Assembly: GCA_946405565.1 (NCBI GenBank)
Contig: CAMJHU010000043.1
Coordinates: forward strand, 1-9,136
Length of the DNA stretch: 9,136 nucleotides
Direction: 5' to 3'
Source: an uncultured Clostridia bacterium
Lineage (GTDB): Bacteria; Bacillota; Clostridia; Oscillospirales; Acutalibacteraceae
The notes beneath the pieces were generated by a model, which was not told where the DNA came from, ran no database searches, and worked only from the letters and a program-made list of their open reading frames with translations. Within the stretch, counting starts at the first letter, position 1. Each line of letters opens with the position of its first letter. The position numbers were made by a program, and so were the translations under genes. This document shows positions 1 to 6,543 of this stretch, one piece after another.

Positions 1-264
1 GCGCCGGGACGTGTGACGCGCAAGGCGTATGAAGCGGGCGGGTTCGGCTACTATGTAGTCATCCAGCAGAATGACGGTATTAGCGCTTATTATGGACATA
101 TGATGGCGCCGAGTTTTCTTAAGGCAGGTGCCACCGTCAAAGCCGGTGATACCATTGGTATGGTGGGTAGTACCGGTCACTCGACAGGCAATCATTTGCA
201 TCTTGAATTCCGAAGAGGCTCCACAAGAATTAATCCGATTAATTATTATCCTAATATGAGATAG
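1..264 (+). CDS. M23-family (LytM-type) metallopeptidase, C-terminal part only
   Basis: The reading frame is open at the left edge, so only about the last 87 residues are present. The piece has the closing half of the M23 zinc peptidase fold: a YGHM segment (His codon at 97-99), the KAGDTIGMVGSTGHSTGNHL run typical of the family, and the terminal HLHLEF motif (His codons at 193-195 and 199-201), whose second His is a zinc ligand. The upstream HxxxD ligand pair must lie off the window. Family members cleave peptide cross-links in peptidoglycan and usually act outside the membrane. The protein ends soon after the catalytic domain and is followed by a strong terminator, so it is the last gene of its transcript. 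A GTG at 13 could be read as a start, but the family domain begins before it, so I treat the gene as cut by the window. Whether it is a sporulation type (SpoIIQ-like) or a vegetative hydrolase cannot be told from this fragment. Confidence 0.93.
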   Translation, partial: APGRVTRKAYEAGGFGYYVVIQQNDGISAYYGHMMAPSFLKAGATVKAGDTIGMVGSTGHSTGNHLHLEFRRGSTRINPINYYPNMR

Positions 265-288
265 TACTTCCTCACTTTCTTTCCCCAA

Positions 289-330
289 AAGAGATGTGTC
301 CGATGGATTTGGACACATCTCTTCTTTTTT
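289..330 (+). terminator. Intrinsic terminator after the M23 peptidase gene
   Basis: A perfect 13-bp stem pairs 289-301 (AAGAGATGTGTCC) with 311-323 (GGACACATCTCTT) around a 9-nt loop. A CTTTTTT tract at 324-330 follows directly. It lies 24 bp after the peptidase stop codon and upstream of the next + strand gene, so it should separate the two transcripts. The upstream side has only a short A-run (287-290), so activity on the minus strand would be weak. Confidence 0.93.
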
Positions 331-367
331 GTGAGGCTGCCGCATAGAATGACAGTAGAAAAACGGC

Positions 368-372
368 AGGTG
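368..372 (+). promoter_or_regulatory. Shine-Dalgarno that selects the TTG start at 380
   Basis: AGGTG at 368-372 stands 7 nt before the TTG at 380-382. No ATG in this frame has a comparably placed SD. The first in-frame ATG (464) has a GGAGGAG about 15 nt upstream, which is too far for a usual start. No convincing -35/-10 pair is visible between the terminator and this site. Confidence 0.55.
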
Positions 373-379
373 AAATCAT

Positions 380-982
380 TTGGAAAACAGTTGTGAAACA
401 GAAAAGCACGCGGAAGCAAGCCGCGTGCTGGCATTTTTGGCGGAGGAGCGATACCGTGTACAAATGATGGCTTGTATAGCACTGGGATTACTGACAGGAT
501 GCGGTTCCTCATTGGTGTATGGCAATGGGGACGGGTGGAGCGGAACCGTGACGGTTTACTGTCAAAACGGTTTTCTTTGGACGCTTTTGGAAATACTGCC
601 TGTAACTGTTGGTTTTGTAGCGATACTGTACGCAATTGCGCCTTTTTGGGGAACCCGATGGCTGATCGGACCGGCGGTCTGTGTGCGGACAATGGGAATG
701 GGCGCGCTGATCTGCGGCGTGATACAGGCAGACGATCTGCGGGGACTGTGCTTTGCCGCGCTGACGCTGTTCCCTTACACAGTGGTGAATGTGCTGCTCA
801 TGGTAAAGGCGGGAGAGTTCGCCCTCGGTCTGCGCGATTCCCTGCGTCAGGAGAACAACGGTTTCAAATCGAGCGTGGTCCGGCACACTTTGGGCAGATT
901 GCTTGCGTACCTGCTTGTCGCCGCGCTGTCATGCGCAGTATTCGGGTTGTCCTGCGCGGGATTCGGGACGTATCTGCTTTGA
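380..982 (+). CDS. Unrecognised multi-pass membrane protein (200 aa)
   Basis: I do not recognise the family with confidence. The 200-residue product begins with a charged cytosolic-looking segment (residues 1-27), followed by hydrophobic stretches at about 29-48, 66-90, 93-114, 121-142 and 172-198, so five membrane passes are likely. A polar loop (about 143-171, rich in Arg, Lys, Gln and Asn) lies before the last one. Length and topology resemble the SpoIIM/DUF95 group of sporulation membrane proteins, and the neighbour is an M23 peptidase, but I see no diagnostic motif and offer this only as a hypothesis. The start is a TTG with an AGGTG SD 7 nt upstream. The gene is separated from the M23 gene by a terminator, so it probably has its own promoter, which I could not locate. 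It ends 3 bp from the stop codon of the convergent dUTPase gene. Codon use and base composition look like the neighbours, which supports a real gene. Confidence 0.75.
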   Translation: MENSCETEKHAEASRVLAFLAEERYRVQMMACIALGLLTGCGSSLVYGNGDGWSGTVTVYCQNGFLWTLLEILPVTVGFVAILYAIAPFWGTRWLIGPAVCVRTMGMGALICGVIQADDLRGLCFAALTLFPYTVVNVLLMVKAGEFALGLRDSLRQENNGFKSSVVRHTLGRLLAYLLVAALSCAVFGLSCAGFGTYLL

Positions 983-985
983 CGG

Positions 986-1495
986 TTATTTTCCGCTGGT
1001 GCTGCCGAAGCCGCCGTCGCGCACGCCGTCCGCCTCATCGTCCTCGGTAATGCCGAAGGGGGTGAAAATGCCCTGTGCGAAGGCGTCGCCTGCCCGGAGC
1101 GAGAGAACTTTGCCCTCGTTGGAATCGTTGGTGATCTTGATAAAAATGTGTCCCTCATTGGAGGAATGGTAATAGTCGCTGTCGATCACGCCTACCGTGT
1201 TGTTCAGCTGAAGGCGGTATTTGCAGCCCAAGCCGCTGCGGGGGTAGATCATCAGCACCCAGCCCTCGGCGATTCTGGCGCGGATTCCCGTGGGAATTTT
1301 GGCGGTTTCGCCGGGCTGCAAGGTTAGATCGAAGGGCAGGGCGAAGTCATAGCCAGCCGAACCCACCGTGGCGCGGCGGGGGAGAGGAATGGCGCGGAGT
1401 GCCGCCGAAGCTCCTTCGTCGGAGCCGAATAATTCCCGCCACGCCTCGGCAAACTGTGATTCGCTGACTTTTTCAAATCTGGCGATTCTATTCAT
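986..1495 (-). CDS. dut: dUTP diphosphatase (dUTPase), trimeric type with N-terminal extension
   Basis: It hydrolyses dUTP to dUMP and pyrophosphate in the cytosol, keeping uracil out of DNA and supplying dUMP for thymidylate synthesis. The conserved motifs of the trimeric family can be read in order: AGYDF (residues 47-51), PRSGLG (85-90), GVIDSDY (102-108) with the catalytic Asp, GDAFAQG (136-142), and a C-terminal RDGGFGST (159-166) that would close over the substrate. At 169 residues it is longer than the usual 145-155. The extra length is an N-terminal helix-like segment of about 40 residues and an insertion after motif 3 (YYHSSNEGH), both of which I recall from clostridial dUTPases. The ATG at 1493-1495 lies 8 bp after the rpiB stop. 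The nearest SD-like GGAGAG is about 14 nt upstream, inside the end of rpiB, which suggests translational coupling. It is the last gene of the minus-strand operon, and no terminator is visible after it. Confidence 0.95.
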   Translation of the reverse strand: MNRIARFEKVSESQFAEAWRELFGSDEGASAALRAIPLPRRATVGSAGYDFALPFDLTLQPGETAKIPTGIRARIAEGWVLMIYPRSGLGCKYRLQLNNTVGVIDSDYYHSSNEGHIFIKITNDSNEGKVLSLRAGDAFAQGIFTPFGITEDDEADGVRDGGFGSTSGK

Positions 1496-1503
1496 AATGA
1501 CAG

Positions 1504-1947
1504 TTAAAGCTCTCCGTTCTCGATGGCGGCAATCTGGTCAATTCGGATCTGATGTCTGCCGCCCTCGAATGCGGTGTGGAGGAACAAATCCACCAGTTCC
1601 ACCGCCACGCCGGAACCGATGACGCGCCCGCCCATACAGAGAATGTTGGCGTCGTTGTGCAGACGGGTATATTTCGCGCTGAAATGGTCGGAACAGCAGG
1701 CGGCACGAATGCCCTTCACCTTATTGACCGCCATAGACATACCGATACCGGTGCCGCAGATGAGAATGCCCTTTTCGCATTCGCCGTCCGCGACACTGTG
1801 CCCGACGGCAGCCGCGATGGGCGCGTAATTGACCGAGGCTGCGGAATCGGTGCCGAAGTCCTTGAAGGCAATGTGATTGTCGTTGAGATATTGAATGATT
1901 TCCTGTTTCAGGGCGAAACCGCCGTGGTCACAACCGATAGCTATCAT
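1504..1947 (-). CDS. rpiB: Ribose-5-phosphate isomerase B
   Basis: It interconverts ribose 5-phosphate and ribulose 5-phosphate in the non-oxidative pentose phosphate pathway. The 147-residue length is normal for RpiB/LacAB proteins. Visible family marks are GCDHGGFALK at residues 5-14, CGTGIGMSMAVNK at 64-76 with Cys64 at the catalytic-base position, HNDANILCMGGRVIG from 97 with His97 at the ring-opening position, and the Arg/His-rich tail EGGRHQIRI that contacts the phosphate. A Cys at position 64 indicates the E. coli-like class rather than the mycobacterial Glu class. The segment around residues 40-44 reads NYAP instead of the common DYPD. The ATG at 1945-1947 is supported by an SD (AAAGGAGA, 1957-1964) 10 nt upstream. 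The gene lies 42 bp after the hydrolase gene and 8 bp before dut. Confidence 0.95.
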   Translation of the reverse strand: MIAIGCDHGGFALKQEIIQYLNDNHIAFKDFGTDSAASVNYAPIAAAVGHSVADGECEKGILICGTGIGMSMAVNKVKGIRAACCSDHFSAKYTRLHNDANILCMGGRVIGSGVAVELVDLFLHTAFEGGRHQIRIDQIAAIENGEL

Positions 1948-1956
1948 AATGTGTTG

Positions 1957-1964
1957 TCTCCTTT
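1957..1964 (-). promoter_or_regulatory. Shine-Dalgarno of rpiB
   Basis: On the minus strand the sequence reads AAAGGAGA, about 10 nt before the rpiB ATG. It is the strongest ribosome-binding site inside the operon and lies in the 42-bp gap after the hydrolase gene. The gap holds no hairpin or promoter that I can identify. Confidence 0.7.
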
Positions 1965-1989
1965 TATTTGTTGATGATATTGGTATCTG

Positions 1990-3552
1990 TCAGTGAACCG
2001 CACTGAGAGAACGTACCTCGCGGGCAAACGCGTCCGGCAGGGAGAACTGCGGACTGTGTCCGCAGCCGTCGATCAGCCGCAGCTCCTTGGACGGAGCGGT
2101 AATGGCGTCACAGTAGTTCTTCACCGAATCCACCGGACAAATCCAGTCGTCCGAGCCGGAAAGGAACGTGACCGGCATTTGATAGATCATGCCGTCCTGC
2201 TCCGCGTTGAAGTTCTGGGTATAATCGAATAACTGCCGGTTAAGGGTAAAATAATGGTCCATATCGCCGAGCTGCCGGAGGAACCACCGGAAGTCGTCCA
2301 TGCCGAAATAGGGGGATGTGACGGCGTACCATGTGGATTTGTCCGCGACAGCGGCAGGGTGATAGGGCGACACTTCGCGGCGGAGCGCCATGAGGTTTAC
2401 AAGACTGGGATTTTCCGTCACGGTTTGATATGCGGCTTCCAGTGCGTCGGTATTGTCACCGGCTTTTTTCGCTTTGTTCAGCGCGTCGCGATAGCTGTAC
2501 AGATCGCTTTTTTCCAGCGATACCACCTGTGCCACGGCAATATAACGGGATACCTTTTCCGGATGGGCAAGTGCGTAACGGCTGCCGAGTATGGTGCCGT
2601 AGGAGTGTCCCATGAGGATGATTTTTTCCTGACCGAACCGGTCACGCAGATAGTCTACCAGCTCATCCAGGTCAGTCAATGCCTGCTCAAAGGAAGCGTC
2701 AGCGTTGTCGGGATCCTTGTCAATGTTGCGGAAATAGGTTCGTCCGCAGCCCCGCTGATCCCAGCAGACAAAGGTGTACTGATCGGTCAGACGGTCGGCA
2801 AATGAATAGGTGACATAGGCGTCGGGGGAAGAGGGACCTCCGTGAAGATACAGAATGACAGGGTTTTTCGTATCCCTGCCGGTCATCAGCACATACTGTT
2901 CCTGCCCGCCCAGCGGGAGATAAATCCCTTCGTCCACGCCGTGAATCAGGTTGGGGTAATGGGTGACGTAACGCGCGTTGCGCAGGGCAATCACCGCCGA
3001 GATGACGCCGAATACCGCGATGAGCAGCACCGCGCCGACTGTTCGCAGGATTCTCAGGGCAATGTGTTTTTTCGGTTTGCTGCCGCACACTTCCTTCCGG
3101 TGGGCGAGGTGGATACCGATATGTCCGATGCCAAGAATGACGCTGGAAAGGATCATGGGAAAATTGCTGCCGTAGATGCCCAGCAGGAAGAACGCTGCCA
3201 CAGGCAGCGTCGCGCCCGCGACGGGAATTTTCAAAAGGCTGCTGTAAAAATCCGCCATCGTCTTTGGGCTGCGGAAGTAGCGTACCCAGAAAATCTCATA
3301 CAGTACCATCAGCACGAACGAAACCGCCAGCCACAGGCTCCACGCGTTCCAGGGACGCAGGTTGAAATCCGAAAAGACAAGTGCTAATCCGCTGACCAGC
3401 ACCTCTCCGATTCTTTCGAGGGTGAGAAGCAGCTTGTTTTCATGACCGACGTAGAGATCGTAATCTTTTGGCTTGTGTTTCGTCCAGAGGATATTCGGCA
3501 CAAACAGCATGACCAGATACAGCAGACCTACATACGAAAATCCGAAGTGCAT
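1990..3552 (-). CDS. Membrane-anchored alpha/beta hydrolase (S33 / proline iminopeptidase-like), two-part fusion
   Basis: The 520-residue product has two parts. Residues 1 to about 152 hold four or five hydrophobic segments (about 4-22, 42-61, 69-93, 111-128, 131-150) and look like a small integral membrane protein that I recall as a stand-alone protein in other Firmicutes. A further hydrophobic segment (169-190) then leads into an alpha/beta hydrolase domain (about 205-520). That domain shows HGGP (237-240, oxyanion hole), DQRGCGRT (265-272), the nucleophile elbow GHSYG (315-319, Ser317), GSDDWICP (466-473, Asp469 as the likely acid) and GCGHS (496-500, His499). The HGGP and DQRGCG motifs point to the S33 peptidase branch that includes proline iminopeptidase, but the substrate is unknown; an esterase or lipase is possible. 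The hydrolase face may be extracytoplasmic, which is inference. The ATG at 3550-3552 has AAAGGGG about 12 nt upstream. It lies 21 bp after tsaB and is not a usual member of that operon. Confidence 0.9.
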   Translation of the reverse strand: MHFGFSYVGLLYLVMLFVPNILWTKHKPKDYDLYVGHENKLLLTLERIGEVLVSGLALVFSDFNLRPWNAWSLWLAVSFVLMVLYEIFWVRYFRSPKTMADFYSSLLKIPVAGATLPVAAFFLLGIYGSNFPMILSSVILGIGHIGIHLAHRKEVCGSKPKKHIALRILRTVGAVLLIAVFGVISAVIALRNARYVTHYPNLIHGVDEGIYLPLGGQEQYVLMTGRDTKNPVILYLHGGPSSPDAYVTYSFADRLTDQYTFVCWDQRGCGRTYFRNIDKDPDNADASFEQALTDLDELVDYLRDRFGQEKIILMGHSYGTILGSRYALAHPEKVSRYIAVAQVVSLEKSDLYSYRDALNKAKKAGDNTDALEAAYQTVTENPSLVNLMALRREVSPYHPAAVADKSTWYAVTSPYFGMDDFRWFLRQLGDMDHYFTLNRQLFDYTQNFNAEQDGMIYQMPVTFLSGSDDWICPVDSVKNYCDAITAPSKELRLIDGCGHSPQFSLPDAFAREVRSLSAVH

Positions 3553-3573
3553 GGTGTATGATGCCCCTTTCTG

Positions 3574-4272
3574 TCACGAGGTTCTCTTTTTCAGTTCTCT
3601 TTCCGCCTGCGACAGCCGCAGATAAGTGGGTACCAGTTGTTCGGGCGATTGTCCGCCCTGCTCTTCATACATCCGCAGGGCTGCCATTGCCACGCCGGAA
3701 CCGCGCTGATAGCGGATATGCTCGGGTGCCAGCAGAATATCGGGCAATTTCGCCCGCATGGTTTCATAGCAGAGTGCCGCGCCGTCACCGACCAGCAACA
3801 CCGAACCGTCTTCATAGCTCAGTCCGTCGGTCAATTCCGCGATGGAAATGGCGCGGTCGTCGCACAGGCGGTCGATTTTGCCCTCCTCAAAGCGGAAGAG
3901 CGCGTTGTAGACCTGTCCGCGGCGCGCGTCCATCGCGGCGCAGATCACACCGGGGAATCCGATGCCGTTCCACGCGATTGCCTCCAATGTGGACACGCCG
4001 ATACAGGGCGTCTGACGCGGAAACGCCATGCCCTTGACCGCTGCCACGCCGATCCGGATGCCGGTGAAGGAACCCGGTCCCGCTGACACCGCAAAACAGT
4101 CGATATCAGTGTCGGTCAGTTTGGCGTTGGCAAGCGTATTCACGACCATCGGGAGCAGTGTCTCACTGTGGGTCAATCCCACTTTGACAAAGCTCTCCGC
4201 GATAATCTGTCCGTCGTCTGAAATGGCACAGCCCGCCGATATGGCGGAGCTGTCCAGCGCTAACAGTTTCAA
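3574..4272 (-). CDS. tsaB: tRNA threonylcarbamoyladenosine (t6A) biosynthesis protein TsaB
   Basis: TsaB is the inactive paralogue of the Kae1/TsaD ATPase. It forms the scaffold with TsaD and TsaE that transfers the threonylcarbamoyl group to A37 of ANN-decoding tRNAs. Family marks are the N-terminal LALDSS strand (4-9), the AGPGSFTGIRIG motif (64-75), STLEA (94-98), MDARRGQVY (114-122) and the C-terminal PTYLRLSQAE (215-224). At 232 residues the length is normal. The start is TTG, not ATG: codon 4270-4272 overlaps the tsaE stop as TTGA, and a GGGGAGG SD lies 10 nt upstream within tsaE. The 4-bp overlap indicates translational coupling, giving balanced TsaE and TsaB. The commonly following rimI and tsaD genes are absent here; a hydrolase gene follows instead. 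Confidence 0.95.
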   Translation of the reverse strand: MKLLALDSSAISAGCAISDDGQIIAESFVKVGLTHSETLLPMVVNTLANAKLTDTDIDCFAVSAGPGSFTGIRIGVAAVKGMAFPRQTPCIGVSTLEAIAWNGIGFPGVICAAMDARRGQVYNALFRFEEGKIDRLCDDRAISIAELTDGLSYEDGSVLLVGDGAALCYETMRAKLPDILLAPEHIRYQRGSGVAMAALRMYEEQGGQSPEQLVPTYLRLSQAERELKKRTS

Positions 4273-4721
4273 GTCAATGCCACCTCCCCGGACAAGCCTT
4301 GTATGCGGAAAATCCGCGTATCATCGTGATCGGGCGAAGCTATTTCAATGGTAATGCGTTCGTCCGGGAGCGCGCCTTCGATGTTTTCGCTCCATTCGGT
4401 CACGACCACGCCGCGTCCCAGATAGTCAAAGAAGCCGGTGGAATAGAGGTCGTCCCAGCTTTCCACACGGTACATATCAAAATGATAGAGCATGGCGCCG
4501 CCGGGCGCTTCATGCTCGTGGACAATGGCGAAGGTGGGACTGGATATTTCGTTTGCGTCAACGCCCAGTCCCGCCGCCAGTCCCCGCACAAAGGCGGTTT
4601 TTCCCATGCCCAGACCCCCGAAGAGAGCGATGGTTTCGTGACCGGCAAGACACGAACCGATGCGTCTGCCGAGTGATTCGGTTTCTTCGGGGGAGCGGGT
4701 AATGATTTCAATGATTTCCAT
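4269..4721 (-). CDS. tsaE: tRNA threonylcarbamoyladenosine biosynthesis ATPase TsaE
   Basis: TsaE is the small P-loop ATPase that resets the TsaB-TsaD complex during t6A synthesis on tRNA. The 150-residue product has the Walker A motif GGLGMGKT (35-42), the ISSPTF segment (59-64) that acts as a switch, HFDMYR (80-85) and the VVTEWSENI motif (106-114) containing the Walker-B-like acidic residue and the family Trp. These identify the former YjeE family without ambiguity. The first Walker A residues read GGLGM rather than the more common GDLGA, a conservative change that keeps the Gly, Lys and Thr. The ATG at 4719-4721 lies only 6 bp after the fhs stop. There is no good SD at normal distance (AGGA is about 15 nt upstream), so it probably depends on translation of fhs. 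It overlaps tsaB by 4 bp. Confidence 0.95.
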   Translation of the reverse strand: MEIIEIITRSPEETESLGRRIGSCLAGHETIALFGGLGMGKTAFVRGLAAGLGVDANEISSPTFAIVHEHEAPGGAMLYHFDMYRVESWDDLYSTGFFDYLGRGVVVTEWSENIEGALPDERITIEIASPDHDDTRIFRIQGLSGEVALT

Positions 4722-4727
4722 AGATAT

Positions 4728-6392
4728 TTAGAAAAGTCCTGTAATCGTGCCGCTCTTGTCCATATCAATACGGTTGGCGGCGGGAACCTTGGGCAGACCG
4801 GGCATGGTCATGATGTCGCCGGTCAGCGCTACCACGAAGCCCGCGCCGTTGGAGAGCTTCACTTCCTTGACGGTAATCTCAAAATCGGTGGGACGACCGA
4901 GCAGCGTTGGGTCATCGGAAAGAGAATACTGCGTCTTGGCGATACAGACCGGCATATCCTTGGCAAGCTCCTCAAAAGCGGCCATCTGTTTTTCGGCGGC
5001 GGACGTGAAATTCACCTTGTAGGCACCGTAAATTTTCGTCGCGATTTCGGTGATTTTTTCCTTAATCGTGAGCGAGGTGTCATAGAGCGGCGCGAAGTAA
5101 GAGGGCTGTTCGGCGGCTTCCACGACTTTGCGCGCCAATTCTCTGCCGCCTTCGCCGCCCTTACCGAAGACCTCGGAAATCGCGAATTCCGCGCCGAGAC
5201 TGCGGCAGTAGTCGGCAACGTAATTGAGCTCGGTGTCGGAATCGGTGAGGAACTGGTTGATGGCAACCACGACATTCACACCGTATTTTTTCATATTCTC
5301 GATGTGGGCGCCGAGATTGACGATGCCCGCCCGCAGCGCGTCGAGGTTTTCCGCGCCAAGCTCCGCCTTTGGCACGCCGCCGTTGTATTTGAGCGCGCGG
5401 ACAGTGGCGACGATGACGCAGACGGCAGGTTTGAAGCCGGCGAAGCGGCACTTGATGTCAAAGAATTTCTCTGCGCCGAGGTCGGAACCGAAGCCTGCCT
5501 CGGTGATGCAGTAATCGGCGAGTTTCAAGGCGAGTTTAGTGGCGCGGATGGAGTTGCAGCCGTGGGCGATGTTGGCGAAGGGTCCGCCGTGCATGATAAC
5601 GGGATTGCCTTCGAGGGTCTGTACCAGATTGGGCTTGATGGCGTCCTTGAGCAGTACAGTCATGGCACCCTGCGCCTGTAAATCAGCGGCAAACACCGGC
5701 TGATTGTCGTAGGTATAGGCCACCAGAATTCTTCCGAGACGGGCTTTGAGATCATCAATGTCGGAGGCAAGGCAGAGAATTGCCATGACCTCACTTGCCA
5801 CCGTGATGATGAAACCGTCTTCCCGCGGCACGCCGTTGACCTTGCCGCCCAGACCCACAACAATATTGCGCAGGGCGCGGTCATTCATATCGAGGCAGCG
5901 CTTGATGAGGATTCTGCGGGGATCGATGCCCAGAGAATTGCCCTGCTGCATATGGTTGTCGAGCAGCGCGCAGAGAAGGTTATTGGCGGCGGTGATGGCG
6001 TGCATATCGCCGGTGAAGTGGAGGTTGATGTCCTCCATCGGGACAACCTGCGAATAACCGCCGCCGGCGGCGCCGCCCTTGATGCCGAAGACCGGACCGA
6101 GGGAGGGTTCGCGCAGCGCAATCACGGCTTTTTTGCCGATTTTTGCCATTGCCTGCCCCAATCCTACGGACGTGGTGGTTTTGCCTTCACCGGCGGGCGT
6201 GGGGTTGATGGCGGTCACGAGAATGAGCTTGCCGTCGGGACGGTCGGCGAAGCGGGTGTATAATTCCTCGCTGAGCTTGGCTTTATACTTGCCGTAAAAT
6301 TCCAGATCATCGGAGGTCAGACCGAGTTCGGCGGCGACATCCTGAATGGGGCGCATTTGGGTCTGCTGTGCAATTTCGATATCAGAAAGCAT
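4728..6392 (-). CDS. fhs: Formate-tetrahydrofolate ligase (10-formyl-THF synthetase)
   Basis: It joins formate to tetrahydrofolate with ATP, giving 10-formyl-THF for purine and formyl-Met synthesis or, in acetogens, the methyl branch of the Wood-Ljungdahl pathway. The product is 554 residues, the normal length. It shows the ATP loop TPAGEGKTTT (65-74), the family signature starting at REPSLGPVFGIKGGAAGGG, the HFTGDMHAI segment, and the conserved GLF C-terminus. I chose the ATG at 6390-6392 because an AAAAGGAG SD (6401-6408) stands 8 nt upstream and the protein then begins like other family members. An in-frame ATG at 6426-6428 would add 12 residues that read through the SD and is rejected. 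It heads the minus-strand operon and has its own strong promoter. No other folate or Wood-Ljungdahl gene lies in the window, so a general anabolic role is more likely than acetogenesis. Confidence 0.97.
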   Translation of the reverse strand: MLSDIEIAQQTQMRPIQDVAAELGLTSDDLEFYGKYKAKLSEELYTRFADRPDGKLILVTAINPTPAGEGKTTTSVGLGQAMAKIGKKAVIALREPSLGPVFGIKGGAAGGGYSQVVPMEDINLHFTGDMHAITAANNLLCALLDNHMQQGNSLGIDPRRILIKRCLDMNDRALRNIVVGLGGKVNGVPREDGFIITVASEVMAILCLASDIDDLKARLGRILVAYTYDNQPVFAADLQAQGAMTVLLKDAIKPNLVQTLEGNPVIMHGGPFANIAHGCNSIRATKLALKLADYCITEAGFGSDLGAEKFFDIKCRFAGFKPAVCVIVATVRALKYNGGVPKAELGAENLDALRAGIVNLGAHIENMKKYGVNVVVAINQFLTDSDTELNYVADYCRSLGAEFAISEVFGKGGEGGRELARKVVEAAEQPSYFAPLYDTSLTIKEKITEIATKIYGAYKVNFTSAAEKQMAAFEELAKDMPVCIAKTQYSLSDDPTLLGRPTDFEITVKEVKLSNGAGFVVALTGDIMTMPGLPKVPAANRIDMDKSGTITGLF

Positions 6393-6400
6393 AGATATCT

Positions 6401-6408
6401 CTCCTTTT
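6401..6408 (-). promoter_or_regulatory. Shine-Dalgarno that fixes the fhs start
   Basis: The minus strand reads AAAAGGAG, 8 nt before the ATG at 6390-6392. It decides against the longer in-frame start at 6428. The leader between the predicted transcription start and this SD is about 50 nt and contains only a weak 4-bp hairpin (GCGT-AATC-ACGC, 6432-6443). Confidence 0.75.
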
Positions 6409-6465
6409 GTGTGATAAAACGATTCCATACCGCGTAATCACGCCGTAATGCAAATTGACAAAGTC

Positions 6466-6494
6466 ATTATAACATATATGAACGCAGAATTCAA
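6466..6494 (-). promoter_or_regulatory. Sigma-A promoter of the fhs operon
   Basis: Read on the minus strand, the -35 box is TTGAAT (6489-6494), the spacer is exactly 17 bp (6472-6488) and the -10 box is a perfect TATAAT (6466-6471). TG one base upstream of the -10 makes it an extended -10 (TGTTATAAT). Transcription should start near 6459, leaving a leader of roughly 67 nt before fhs. It probably drives all six minus-strand genes, since the junctions are short and I see no internal terminator. Confidence 0.85.
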
Positions 6495-6514
6495 ATATCT
6501 TTCACTAAAATTGC

Positions 6515-6543
6515 TTGAAGTTATTTTGTGAAATCGTTATAAT
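6515..6543 (+). promoter_or_regulatory. Sigma-A promoter of the SEDS gene
   Basis: The -35 box is TTGAAG (6515-6520), the spacer is 17 bp (6521-6537) and the -10 box is a perfect TATAAT (6538-6543). Transcription should start near 6550, about 30 nt before the ATG at 6580. The -35 is only 20 bp from the -35 of the divergent fhs promoter, so two polymerases would bind back to back. Confidence 0.85.

Noticed and set aside
472..1050. Long + strand open frame overlapping the membrane protein gene in another frame
   Set aside because: It is Arg- and Cys-rich with no domain pattern, has no SD, and runs into the dut 3' end; the 380-982 frame has a coherent membrane pattern and an SD.
2254..3387. Long + strand open frames opposite the hydrolase gene
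   Set aside because: They mirror the GC-biased third positions of the minus-strand gene, lack SDs and show no recognisable domain, whereas the minus strand encodes an intact catalytic hydrolase.
5304..5681. Open frames opposite fhs
   Set aside because: Shadow frames of a fully conserved fhs gene with no ribosome-binding site or family motif.
6393..6428. In-frame upstream ATG (6426-6428) extending fhs by 12 residues
   Set aside because: The extension reads through the strong SD at 6401-6408, and the resulting N-terminus is unlike the family; the ATG at 6390-6392 fits both signals.
6393..6459. Possible tetrahydrofolate riboswitch or other leader RNA before fhs
   Set aside because: The predicted leader is only about 67 nt, lacks the conserved THF-riboswitch core as I know it, and contains only a 4-bp hairpin (6432-6443) with no terminator.
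6455..6460. TTGACA on the + strand as a second -35 for the SEDS gene
   Set aside because: No good -10 stands 16-18 bp downstream (best is TATGAA at 6477), and the TTGAAG/TATAAT pair at 6515-6543 is much better placed.
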